This document shows positions 37,289 through 45,431 of a stretch of 64,000 nt of DNA, piece after piece. Below the pieces are notes generated by a model. That model was not told the DNA's origin, searched no databases, and saw only the letters and a program-made list of their open reading frames with translations. Location of the stretch: positions 3,782,001-3,846,000 of the forward strand of contig NZ_JAFBBY010000001.1 of assembly GCF_016907515.1 (NCBI RefSeq), in the 5' to 3' direction. Position 1 is the first letter of the stretch; each line of letters opens with the position of its first letter. Made by a program: the position numbers and the translations under genes. The DNA is from Nocardioides nitrophenolicus. GTDB lineage: Bacteria > Actinomycetota > Actinomycetes > Propionibacteriales > Nocardioidaceae.

Positions 37289-37683
37289 CCGATCCCCCCA
37301 AAGATCCAGAACCAACTGGCCGGAAGTGTAGGTGACAGCGTGTCGCGGTATTCGCCTATCGTCGACGCCACTTCGCAGAACGTCGATTCGCAGCCGACGG
37401 AGACCTGCGCGTCGACGATTCGCGTACGGATGCGCGGCGAGGAGGTGGACATCCCGCGTGCGCTCCCTAGATTTCGGGACGACGCGGCCGAACGCTCGAC
37501 GCTCCGACGCGACGTCCCCACAACAGCTGTCGATCTCGACCTCCTCGGATGGGTCCGGGTCGGCCAGCACGCGTCGACGTCGAGCGCTCGTGCCGGCTCG
37601 CTGCCTGGGGGGCGGTGAGCGAGAGGCCCGGGTCCGGTCACGAGACTCCCTGATATCTCCTGATCCGGACTCGGGCCCCGTCG
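37289..37683. other. 395-bp gap between the two araC genes
   Basis: No convincing gene on either strand. It contains the probable promoter of AraC 1 (TACACT, minus strand, 37325-37330) and, at the far end, the stem-loop that follows AraC 2. The remainder shows no clear repeat or palindrome. Confidence 0.6.
37625..37677 (-). terminator. Stem-loop after AraC regulator 2
   Basis: GGCCCGGGTCCGG and CCGGACTCGGGCC pair over 13 bp (one mismatch or wobble) around a 27-nt loop, starting 6 nt past the AraC 2 stop codon. The long loop and missing T-tract lower confidence. Confidence 0.5.
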
Positions 37684-38772
37684 TCACCTGCGGAAGGTCG
37701 GCGACGTCCAGTCGTGGTGGTCGAGGTCGGTCAGCAGGTCCGGCGGGCGGTGGGGCAGCCGCGGCTGGGGCTGGACGAGCTGCACCCGCCGCCACCGGCT
37801 CGGGGTGGCCTCGTAGGTCCGGTTGAAGGCGCGGGTGAAGGTGTTGATGTCGCTGAAGCCGACCTGAGCGGAGACCTGCCGGATCTTCAGGTGGGGCTGG
37901 CTCGCGAGCAGGGTGGCGGCGCGGCTCAGCCGGACGCGGCGCAGGTAGGTCGCGGGGCCGCCGCCGTCGGTCTTCGTGAACAGCATCTCCAGGTAGCGCC
38001 GGGAGATCATGAAGTGCCGGGCGACGTCGTCGACGGTCAGCCGCGGATCCGTGTGGTTCTGCTCGATGAACCAGCGCGCGCTCGCCAGGATCGCTGCCCC
38101 GCTCAGCAGGGCGCGGGACCGCTCGGTGTAGACCATCGGGTGGAGCAGGGCCTGGGTCAGCTCGACGGCGACCTCCTGGTGCTCCTCGACGTCCGTCAGC
38201 GGCGTCCTCATCGCGACCAGTCCGGCGAGATAGCGGCGCAGCACGTTGAGGCCGCTGGAGTCCCGGGGGATGTGGACGCTGGTCAGCTCGCGCAGGTCGC
38301 GGTCGCGCAGGCCGATCCGTGGGCGCGGGAGCCGGAGCACCAGCAGGTCGTTGTGGTGCTCGTAGCGCATGCTGTAGGGCCGGTCGCCGTCGATCAGGAA
38401 GCCGCCGGCTCCGGTGTAGGTCGCCACCCGGCCGTCCTGGACGATGGTCCCGGCGCCCCGGAGGAAGATGCCGAGCATGAACGTGTCACGGGGGTCGCTC
38501 GCGATCGAGCGAGCGGTGCGGGTCACGGTGACCGGGGTGGAGGCGACCTGGGTGATGCCGAGGCTGCCGAGGGCGCGTTCGCGGATGGCCCCCCGGAAGT
38601 CCTCCCCGATGGCGTCGATCCGCAGCGGGACGTAGGCCTGGGCGCAGGCGTCCGTCCAGGCGTCGAGGCCCTCGATGTCGATGCGTGTCGCTGGAGGTGG
38701 GCGTTCGGTCACGCTGTCGGTTTTCCGTCGGAGCGATCCAGAACTGCGCAAAAATACGGAGCCAGTTCGCAT
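37684..38772 (-). CDS. AraC-family regulator 2
   Basis: A 362-residue regulator with the same layout as AraC regulator 1: AraC_binding_2 sensor domain (AYVPLRIDAIGEDFRGAIRE, GAGGFLIDGDRPYSM) and C-terminal double HTH (LTVDDVARHFMISRRYLEML and QVSAQVGFSDINTFTRAFNR), then an extra Pro/Arg-rich tail of about 35 residues. The start is uncertain: neither ATG 38772 nor the in-frame GTG 38712 (342 residues) has a good ribosome site, and the GTG form begins more like its paralogue. It is divergent from a small secreted-protein gene, a possible target. Confidence 0.83.
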   Translation of the reverse strand: MRTGSVFLRSSGSLRRKTDSVTERPPPATRIDIEGLDAWTDACAQAYVPLRIDAIGEDFRGAIRERALGSLGITQVASTPVTVTRTARSIASDPRDTFMLGIFLRGAGTIVQDGRVATYTGAGGFLIDGDRPYSMRYEHHNDLLVLRLPRPRIGLRDRDLRELTSVHIPRDSSGLNVLRRYLAGLVAMRTPLTDVEEHQEVAVELTQALLHPMVYTERSRALLSGAAILASARWFIEQNHTDPRLTVDDVARHFMISRRYLEMLFTKTDGGGPATYLRRVRLSRAATLLASQPHLKIRQVSAQVGFSDINTFTRAFNRTYEATPSRWRRVQLVQPQPRLPHRPPDLLTDLDHHDWTSPTFRR

Positions 38773-38947
38773 TTCGGCGACCGCTCCGGCCGTTCCCGCA
38801 GCCGGCCGCGACCCCGCTCGACGATTTGCGAACGCCGCCCCGAACGAGCGCGCTGACCCCCGCCGCCCTGTGGCACGTTTGCCATCGGCTCCGCACAGGA
38901 CGGGGTCTCACTGCTTTGTCCACAACTGCTTGAGGGGGAGCCTCCCA

Positions 38948-39325
38948 ATGAAGAAGATCGTGCTGAGCCTGCTGGCCGCCGCACTGATGACGCTCGGACT
39001 CGTGGGAGCCACCACTCCGGCGCAGGCCGCGCCGTATCCGGGCACCGTCGACGTCCAGGCCGCGCCCGTGAAGAAGGCGATCAAGAAGGGCAAGAGGGTC
39101 AAGGTCGTCGTCACCGCGACCGGCAACGTCGTGCCGCAGGGCACGGTCAAGGTCGTGTGCAAGAGCGCCGGCACCAAGAAGGTCAAGCTCGGTGCGATCC
39201 AGGCCAACGGCAAGTTCAAGGGCCCGAAGCTGGCGCAGAAGGGCAAGTGGAAGTGCACCGCGACCGTCGACGGCACGGGCGTCTTCAAGGACACCACCAA
39301 GAAGTTCAAGGTCAAGGTGAAGTGA
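38948..39325 (+). CDS. Small lysine-rich secreted Ig-like protein
   Basis: A 125-residue exported protein. Residues 1-27 are a signal peptide (MKK, Leu/Ala core, AQAAP cleavage site). The mature part is a single beta-rich domain with about one quarter lysine and two cysteines (VVCKS and WKCTA) placed as in a disulfide-bonded Ig-like fold. Similar units occur as C-terminal modules in actinobacterial surface proteins; here the module is alone. The strongly basic character suggests binding to anionic wall polymers, but this is only a guess. GAGGGGGAG precedes the ATG. Function unknown. Confidence 0.75.
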   Translation: MKKIVLSLLAAALMTLGLVGATTPAQAAPYPGTVDVQAAPVKKAIKKGKRVKVVVTATGNVVPQGTVKVVCKSAGTKKVKLGAIQANGKFKGPKLAQKGKWKCTATVDGTGVFKDTTKKFKVKVK

Positions 39326-39353
39326 CGCGCTCCGCGCGTAGCTGAACTCAGGT

Positions 39354-39387
39354 TGAGGGTCCCGGGCCACACCGGCCGGGACCCTCA
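39354..39387 (+). terminator. Stem-loop terminator before the polysaccharide locus
   Basis: A perfect 12-bp stem (TGAGGGTCCCGG with its complement) and 10-nt loop, 28 nt past the stop of the small secreted-protein gene and 18 nt before the next ribosome site. No long T-tract, as is common in GC-rich actinobacteria. Confidence 0.7.
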
Positions 39388-39416
39388 CCCATGCCCGGAC
39401 GACAGGAGGTGGACGG

Positions 39417-41171
39417 ATGTCGCGGCTGCGCGGCCCGCGAGCGGTGCTGCTCGCGGCGGGAGCGATCCTCGTGCTCGGACTGCTCTGGGCCGGTTGGACG
39501 GCCTGGCAGGTCAACGCCGACCTCGCGAACGCCGTCCGGCACGCCGAGCGCATCCAGTCCGCCGTCGTCGCCCGCGACAGCGACGCGATGGAGCGTGAGG
39601 TCGCCGGGTTGCGCACGTCGAGCCGACAGGCGGCCGAGCGCACGTCGGGCCCGACCTGGGGTCTGCTGACCCGGCTCCCGTTCGTCGGCGACGACGCCGC
39701 CGGCGTCCGCACGACGAGCGTCGTACTCGCCGACCTGGCCGACGACGGCGTGGAGCCGCTGGTGGCGGCCTCGGACCGCTTCGAGCAGCTGCTGCCCCGG
39801 GGCGGTGCCGTCGACCAGCAGGCGGTCGCGGACGTCGCGGAGCCGGTGCACCAGGCCCGGGTCGCGTTCGGCTCCGCGGACGACGATCTCGCCCAGGTCG
39901 ATCCGTCGGGCTTCGTCGGCCGCCTCGAGCAGCGGTTCCGCAGGTTCCGCGACCAGGTCTCTCGCGCCTCCGACGCGCTCGCCTCGGCCGAGACAGCGGC
40001 CCGGGTGCTGCCGGCGATGCTGGGCGACCAGGGCGCCCGGCGCCACCTGGTCGTCTTCGAGAACAACGCCGAGATCCGCAGCACCGGCGGCCTGGCCGGT
40101 GCCGTCAGCTCCGTGGAGGCGACGGACGGTGTGCTCCGGCTCGGTCGCCAGGTGGCGGGCGCGGCCCTGGGCAAGACCGCGGAACCGGTGCTTCCCCTGA
40201 CCGCCGCCGAGGACGCGCTCTACGGCGACGTGCTCGGCACCTACTTCGTCAACGCCACCATGACGCCGGACGTCCCGCGGGCCGCGGACCTGCTGCGAGC
40301 CCGGTGGGAGCAGCGGTTCCCCGGCCGACCGGTCGACGGCGTGGTGCTGCTCGACGCCGTGGGGATCGGCTACCTCCTGGAGGCGACCGGTCCGGTCGTG
40401 GTCGACGGCATCGAGATCACCGGCGACAACGCGGTCGAGCAGCTCTTGCACGCCACCTACCTCCGGGTGCCGGACCCGGCCGCGCAGGACGCCTTCTTCG
40501 CGGCGGTCGCGGCCGCCACCTTCGACCGGTTCACCGCCGGTGCCGACGACCCGACCGCGATCCTGCGTGCCCTCGCCCGCGCCGTGCGGGAGCGGCGCGT
40601 GTTCGTGCACTCCTTCGACGCGGCCGTGCAGCAGCAGCTCGCCGGCACCACGATCGCCGGCGAGCTGGTGACCGATCCGCGGGTCCGCAGCCCCCAGGTC
40701 GGCGTGACGGTCGACGACATGACCGGCGCCAAGATGTCCTACTACCTGCGCTACGACGTCGACGTGACCGCGACGACCTGTCGGGGGTCCACCCAGCGCT
40801 ACCTCGCGAAGGCGCGGATCCGGTCCGTGGCCCCGCCCGACGCGGGATCCCTGCCCGACTACGTCACCGGCGGCGGCGCCTACGGCTCCCGCCCGGGGAC
40901 GCAGCTGATGGCGGTGCGCGTCTTCGGGCCCACCGACGGCTCGGTCACCGACGTCGAGTTCAACGGGGTCCCGTCAGAGGTGATCGAGGCCGACCAGGGC
41001 GGACGCCCGGTCGCGATGACCTACGTCCAGCTCGCGCCGGGCCAGAGCGTGGACCTGGCCTGGGCGATGGAGAGCGGACCCGGTCAGGACGGCCCGACCC
41101 AGGTCCAGGTGACACCGACGATCGAGAGGAAGAACGGCGCTCGCGCCGTGGAGAGCGCATGTGCCGGGTGA
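39417..41171 (+). CDS. DUF4012 membrane protein of the polysaccharide locus
   Basis: A 584-residue protein with one N-terminal transmembrane helix (about 9-29) and a large extracytoplasmic DUF4012 domain, including VVFENNAEIRSTGGLAGAVS, ATMTPDVPRAADLLRARWEQ and VDGVVLLDAVGIGYLL. DUF4012 proteins are common in actinobacterial glycan clusters; the domain is distantly like LytR-CpsA-Psr proteins, but a catalytic role is unproven. GGAGGT lies 6 nt before the ATG. It is the first gene of the surface-polysaccharide block, 39 nt before the Wzz-like gene. It may help attach or export the polymer. Confidence 0.85.
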   Translation: MSRLRGPRAVLLAAGAILVLGLLWAGWTAWQVNADLANAVRHAERIQSAVVARDSDAMEREVAGLRTSSRQAAERTSGPTWGLLTRLPFVGDDAAGVRTTSVVLADLADDGVEPLVAASDRFEQLLPRGGAVDQQAVADVAEPVHQARVAFGSADDDLAQVDPSGFVGRLEQRFRRFRDQVSRASDALASAETAARVLPAMLGDQGARRHLVVFENNAEIRSTGGLAGAVSSVEATDGVLRLGRQVAGAALGKTAEPVLPLTAAEDALYGDVLGTYFVNATMTPDVPRAADLLRARWEQRFPGRPVDGVVLLDAVGIGYLLEATGPVVVDGIEITGDNAVEQLLHATYLRVPDPAAQDAFFAAVAAATFDRFTAGADDPTAILRALARAVRERRVFVHSFDAAVQQQLAGTTIAGELVTDPRVRSPQVGVTVDDMTGAKMSYYLRYDVDVTATTCRGSTQRYLAKARIRSVAPPDAGSLPDYVTGGGAYGSRPGTQLMAVRVFGPTDGSVTDVEFNGVPSEVIEADQGGRPVAMTYVQLAPGQSVDLAWAMESGPGQDGPTQVQVTPTIERKNGARAVESACAG

Positions 41172-41210
41172 TGGTGAGAAGAGTGCCGACGACTGCCGGG
41201 GGAGCTGTCC

Positions 41211-42590
41211 GTGGACCTGCATGACTACCTCAAGGTGCTGCGCCGGCGGTGGCGGTCGATCGTGGTCATCGCGGTCGTGACGACCGCGGTGGCGGGAGTG
41301 CTGACGGCGGTGCAGACGCCGCAGTACGCCTCGACGGCCCGGCTGTTCGTCACCACCTCGCAGAGCGATGACGGCCAGCTGCTGCAGGGCGGCCAGTTCT
41401 CCGCCCAGCGGGTCAAGTCGTACGCCGACCTGATCAGCAGCCGCGAGCTGGCGCAACGGGTCATCGAGGAGACCGGGATCGAGGTGACGCCGGCCGTGCT
41501 GACCGCGGCGGTGAGCGCCCAGGTGGTGCTGGAGACGGTCAACCTCGAGGTCACGGTCACCGGCCCGGATCCGCGCCAGGCCCAGCTGGTCGCCCAGGCG
41601 TACGCCGAGCAGCTGACCGACCTCGTCCGTGAGCTGGAGACGCCGGCCGGGCAGACCCAGGCCCCCATCAAGGCGACCATCGTCGACGCGGCCTCGCTCC
41701 CCACCTCCGCGGTGTCCCCACGGCCGAGCCGCAACCTGGCTCTCGGACTGGTGGCCGGCCTGCTGCTGGGCTTCGCCCTGGCCGTGGTGCGCGAGCTCCT
41801 CGACACCCGGGTGAAGTCACTCGACGACGTCGCCGAGCTCACCGATGCCCCGACGCTCGGCACGATCGTGTTCGACGCGACGACGGCCAAGTCGCCGCTG
41901 CTGACCCAGATCGCCTCCCACTCGCCGCGCGCGGAGGCCTTCCGCGTGCTGCGGACCAACCTGCAGTTCATCGACGTCGACAGCGCCCGGAAGGTCTTCG
42001 TCGTGACCTCGGCCGTGCCCGGTGAGGGGAAGACGTCGACGGCGGTCAACCTGGCGATCAGCCTGGCCCAAGGGGGATCGCGCACGCTCCTGGTCGAGGC
42101 CGACCTGCGTCGGCCCATGGCGGCCCAGCGGCTGGGACTCGACAATGCCGTCGGGCTGACCAACGTCCTGGTCGGCAGGCTGGCGCTCGACGACGTCGTC
42201 CTCGTCGACGACGCATCGGGACTTCACGTCGTCGGCGCGGGGCCGGTGCCACCCAATCCCGCCGAGCTGCTCCAGTCGCGGGCGATGGAGGACCTCCTCG
42301 CCCGGGCCCGCGACAGCTACGACGTCGTCGTGATCGACGCCCCGCCGCTGCTGCCGGTCACCGACGCCGCCCTGCTGGCCGCGAAGTCGGACGGCGCCCT
42401 CGTCGTCCTCAGCCACGGACAGGTCACGCGTGACCAGGTCCGGCTCTCGATCGACCGGCTCGCCCAGGTCGATGCCCAGCTGGCCGGCCTGGTCCTCAAC
42501 AAGGTGCCGGCCAAGAGCGGGTCCTACGGATACGGCTACGGATACGGCTACGGGTACGCACCCCAGGTGCCCGCGCAGACGGAGGAATGA
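41211..42590 (+). CDS. Polysaccharide co-polymerase / BY-kinase-like protein
   Basis: A 459-residue fusion of a Wzz-type chain-length domain (TM about 17-34, extracytoplasmic region, TM about 175-193) and a bacterial tyrosine-kinase-like ATPase: Walker A SAVPGEGKT at 267-275, A' motif LLVEADLRRP, Walker B VVIDAPPLLPVTD. The C-terminal tail is a run of alternating Tyr and Gly, the typical cluster autophosphorylated by BY-kinases. Such proteins control polymer length and export. It begins with GTG, with GGGGGAG about 7 nt upstream. It overlaps pseB by 4 nt, tying glycan-length control to pseudaminate synthesis. Confidence 0.9.
   Translation: MDLHDYLKVLRRRWRSIVVIAVVTTAVAGVLTAVQTPQYASTARLFVTTSQSDDGQLLQGGQFSAQRVKSYADLISSRELAQRVIEETGIEVTPAVLTAAVSAQVVLETVNLEVTVTGPDPRQAQLVAQAYAEQLTDLVRELETPAGQTQAPIKATIVDAASLPTSAVSPRPSRNLALGLVAGLLLGFALAVVRELLDTRVKSLDDVAELTDAPTLGTIVFDATTAKSPLLTQIASHSPRAEAFRVLRTNLQFIDVDSARKVFVVTSAVPGEGKTSTAVNLAISLAQGGSRTLLVEADLRRPMAAQRLGLDNAVGLTNVLVGRLALDDVVLVDDASGLHVVGAGPVPPNPAELLQSRAMEDLLARARDSYDVVVIDAPPLLPVTDAALLAAKSDGALVVLSHGQVTRDQVRLSIDRLAQVDAQLAGLVLNKVPAKSGSYGYGYGYGYGYAPQVPAQTEE
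42524..42556 (+). repeat. Tandem codon repeat encoding the Tyr-Gly tail
   Basis: A 12-bp unit (TACGGATACGGC) is repeated 2.75 times at the 3' end of the kinase-like gene, encoding six tyrosines that alternate with glycine. Slippage could change the number of tyrosines. Confidence 0.8.
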
Positions 42591-43582
42591 CGATGTCGCT
42601 GCTCGAGGGATCCAACATCCTGGTCACCGGAGGCACGGGCTCCTTCGGCAAGGCGTTCATCGCCCATGCCCTGGCCCATCTCGACCCCCAGCGGGTGATC
42701 GTCTACTCGCGCGACGAGCTCAAGCAGTTCGAGGCCCGCCAGCTGTTCGGCGACGACCCCCGGATGCGCTGGTTCCTCGGCGACGTCCGTGACCGGCAGC
42801 GGCTGCTGCGAGCCATGCACGGCGTCGACCACGTCGTTCACGCGGCGGCGCTCAAGCAGGTCGACACGGGGGAGTACAACCCGTTCGAGTTCATCAAGAC
42901 CAACGTCACCGGGTCCCAGAACGTCGTCGAGGCCGCGATCGACGCCGGGGTGAAGCGGGTGGTGGCGCTGTCGACGGACAAGGCGTCGAGCCCGATCAAC
43001 CTCTACGGCGCGACCAAGCTGACCGCCGACAAGATCTTCGTCCTCGGCAACAGCTACGCCGCGGCCTATCCCACCCGCTTCGCCGTCGTCCGCTACGGCA
43101 ACGTGACCGGGTCGCGAGGCTCGATCATCCCGAAGTGGCGGGCGATGGCGGCGCGAGGCGAGTCGCTGCCCATCACCGACCTGCGCTGCACCCGCTTCCT
43201 GATCACGCTTCCCGAGGCCGTCCAGATGGTCGTCGACACCTTCGATCTCATGCAGGGCGGTGAGCTCGTCGTCCCCCACATCCCCTCCCACCGGGTGGTC
43301 GACCTCGCCCAGGCCGTCGCGCCCGGAGCGGCCATGCACGACATCGGACTCCGTCCCGGCGAGAAGCTGCACGAGGAGATGATCAGTGTCGAGGAGGGCC
43401 GTCGGGCGGTCATGGTCATGGACGGCAGGTACTACGTGCTCGAGCCGGAGACCGACGGCTGGGGCTACCGGCGCCGAGCCGACGGCGTGCCCGTTCCCGA
43501 GGGCTTCCACTGCGCCTCCGACAAGAACGACCTGTGGTACTCCGTCGACGACATCGCCGCGGTGTTGAAGGCGGACGCGTGA
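42587..43582 (+). CDS. pseB: UDP-GlcNAc 4,6-dehydratase (inverting), PseB
   Basis: A 331-residue extended SDR. NADP motif GGTGSFG at 15-21; catalytic Asp131-Lys132 and Tyr140/Lys144 in STDKASSPINLYGATK, which match the positions in Helicobacter FlaA1/PseB almost exactly. It converts UDP-GlcNAc to UDP-2-acetamido-2,6-dideoxy-L-arabino-hexos-4-ulose, the first step to pseudaminic acid. The pathway genes that follow directly confirm the role. ATG 42587 overlaps the upstream stop by 4 nt. CapE-type dehydratases are the alternative. Confidence 0.9.
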   Translation: MTMSLLEGSNILVTGGTGSFGKAFIAHALAHLDPQRVIVYSRDELKQFEARQLFGDDPRMRWFLGDVRDRQRLLRAMHGVDHVVHAAALKQVDTGEYNPFEFIKTNVTGSQNVVEAAIDAGVKRVVALSTDKASSPINLYGATKLTADKIFVLGNSYAAAYPTRFAVVRYGNVTGSRGSIIPKWRAMAARGESLPITDLRCTRFLITLPEAVQMVVDTFDLMQGGELVVPHIPSHRVVDLAQAVAPGAAMHDIGLRPGEKLHEEMISVEEGRRAVMVMDGRYYVLEPETDGWGYRRRADGVPVPEGFHCASDKNDLWYSVDDIAAVLKADA

Positions 43583-44706
43583 TGCTGCCCTACGGCCGGC
43601 AGTGCATCGACGACGACGACATCGCCGCCGTGGTGGAGGTGCTGCGTGGCGACTGGCTGACCACGGGTCCCTACGTCGCCGACTTCGAGCGGGCTCTCGG
43701 CGCGCACGCCGGTGGACACCGTGCCGTGAGCGCGACGTCGGGGACGGCGGCGCTGCACGTGGCCTATGCCGCCGCCGGTGTCGGGCCGGGCGACGTCGTG
43801 GTCACCACGCCGATGACCTTCGTGGCGACGGCGAGCGCCGCGTCGATCCTGGGGGCGCGGGTCGAGTTCGCCGACGTCGACGCGGAGACCGCCCTCCTCG
43901 ACCCGGACGCCGCGGCCGCGGTGGTCACCAGCCGCACGAAGGTGCTCGCCGCCGTCGACTACGCCGGCCAGCCGGCGGACTACGACCGGCTGCAGGCCGT
44001 CGCCGACAGCGTCGGCGCGCTCACCCTCGCCGACGCCGCCCACTCCGTCGGCGGTGCCGACCGCGGGCGACCGGTCGGCGACCTCGCCGACATCACCACC
44101 ATGTCCTTCTTCCCGACGAAGAACCTCACCACCGGTGAAGGGGGAGCGGCGCTGTTCAAGGACCCGGCGCTGGCGCGACGGGCGCAGGAGCTCCACAACA
44201 TCGGACTGGTGCGTGATCCGGATCGGTTCGAGATCCGCGACGAGGGGCCGTGGCACCAGGAGGTGCACGAGTTCGGGCTCAACTATCGACTGACCGACCT
44301 CGGCGCCGCGTTGGGCCTCTCCCAGCTGCGCCGGCTGGCGACCTTCAAGCGCCGCCGGGCCGAGATCTTCGCGCGGTACGCCGAGGGCCTGGCCGGCGTC
44401 GACGGCGTCCGCACTCCCGCCGTGCGCGAGGGCGTCGACCCGGTCTGGCACCTGTACCCGGTGCGCGTCCTGGGCGGCCGCCGGCGGGAGGTGTTCGAGA
44501 GGATGCGGGCCGCCGGGATCGGCGTCCAGGTCAACTACCTCCCGGTCTACTGGCATCCCGTCTACGCGCGCGCCGGGTACCAGCGCGGCAGCTGCCCTCG
44601 GGCCGAGCAGTTCTACGCCGAGGAGCTGTCGTTGCCCATCCACCCCGGGCTCGACGATGCCCAGGTCGACCGGGTCGTCGACGTCCTGTCGGAAAGCCTG
44701 CGATGA
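43582..44706 (+). CDS. pseC: UDP-4-amino-4,6-dideoxy-AltNAc transaminase, PseC
   Basis: A 374-residue DegT/DnrJ/EryC1 aminotransferase using PLP. Substrate/PLP motifs are SATSGTAALHVAY, ADAAHSVGG and SFFPTKNLTTGEGG with the Schiff-base Lys180 (Lys183 in Helicobacter PseC); NYRLTDLGAALGLSQL and the C-terminal LPIHPGL follow the family. It aminates C4 of the PseB product. The ATG shares one base with the pseB stop. An in-frame GTG one codon earlier is possible. It overlaps pseF by 4 nt. Confidence 0.9.
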   Translation: MLPYGRQCIDDDDIAAVVEVLRGDWLTTGPYVADFERALGAHAGGHRAVSATSGTAALHVAYAAAGVGPGDVVVTTPMTFVATASAASILGARVEFADVDAETALLDPDAAAAVVTSRTKVLAAVDYAGQPADYDRLQAVADSVGALTLADAAHSVGGADRGRPVGDLADITTMSFFPTKNLTTGEGGAALFKDPALARRAQELHNIGLVRDPDRFEIRDEGPWHQEVHEFGLNYRLTDLGAALGLSQLRRLATFKRRRAEIFARYAEGLAGVDGVRTPAVREGVDPVWHLYPVRVLGGRRREVFERMRAAGIGVQVNYLPVYWHPVYARAGYQRGSCPRAEQFYAEELSLPIHPGLDDAQVDRVVDVLSESLR

Positions 44707-45431
44707 AGGTCGGCGTCGTCACGCAGGCACGGATGACCAGCACCCGGCTACCGGGCAAGGTGCTGATCGAGGTCGGCGGCCGCGTGCTGCTCGACCTCCA
44801 CCTGGGCCGGCTCGCCGGCGTGGGGGACGTGCTGGTCGTCGCGACCACCACGAACCAGGCCGACGACCGGGTCGCCGACCTCGCGGCGCAGCGCGGCGTG
44901 GGCGTGGTCCGCGGGAGCGAGCACGACGTACTCGGGCGCTATGCCGTCGCGGCGCGCTCCTACGACCTGGACGCCGTGGTCCGGGTGACCTCGGACTGCC
45001 CCCTCATCGACGGTCACCTGGTGGCCGAGGCGGTCGAGCTGTTCCGCGCCGCGGGCGACCCGTGGCTCTACCTGTCCAACACCGTCGAGCGGACCTATCC
45101 GCGCGGCCTGGACTTCGAGGTGTTCGGGGCGGAGGCGCTCTTCGACGCCGACACCCACGCCACCGACCCCGGACATCGCGAGCACGTGACGCCGTACCTG
45201 CGAGGCAACGGGTCGGGCCGGATGCGGCTGCGGTCGATGCGCCGTGCGGACGACGCGGCGAACCTGCGGCTCACGCTCGACACCGCTGACGACCTCGCCC
45301 TGATCCGCGCGTTGATCGAGGACCACGGCGGCGCCGCGATGTCGGGCGACGAGCTGGTCGAGCTGCTGCGCCGGCATCCCGAGCTGGCCGCCCTCAACGC
45401 CCACGTCGAGCAGCGGGAGCCGGGCGAGTGA
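44703..45431 (+). CDS. pseF: SpsF-type cytidylyltransferase, probable CMP-pseudaminate synthase
   Basis: A 242-residue nucleotidyltransferase. The start KVGVVTQARMTSTRLPGKVL is that of Bacillus SpsF proteins, not the ARGGSKRIPRKN form of classical PseF/NeuA. Further motifs are VVATTTNQADDRVADL, VVRVTSDCPLID (metal-binding Asp) and LRLTLDTADDLALI. It sits between pseC and pseG, the place where other Pse clusters have their CMP-sugar synthase, and probably activates pseudaminic acid with CTP. Because it is the SpsF branch, the exact substrate is less certain than for its neighbours. Confidence 0.78.
   Translation: MKVGVVTQARMTSTRLPGKVLIEVGGRVLLDLHLGRLAGVGDVLVVATTTNQADDRVADLAAQRGVGVVRGSEHDVLGRYAVAARSYDLDAVVRVTSDCPLIDGHLVAEAVELFRAAGDPWLYLSNTVERTYPRGLDFEVFGAEALFDADTHATDPGHREHVTPYLRGNGSGRMRLRSMRRADDAANLRLTLDTADDLALIRALIEDHGGAAMSGDELVELLRRHPELAALNAHVEQREPGE

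Noticed and set aside
37332..37826. Possible small gene between the two araC genes
   Set aside because: Arg/Ser-rich translation without domains, no ribosome site, and it runs into the 3' end of AraC regulator 2 on the other strand.
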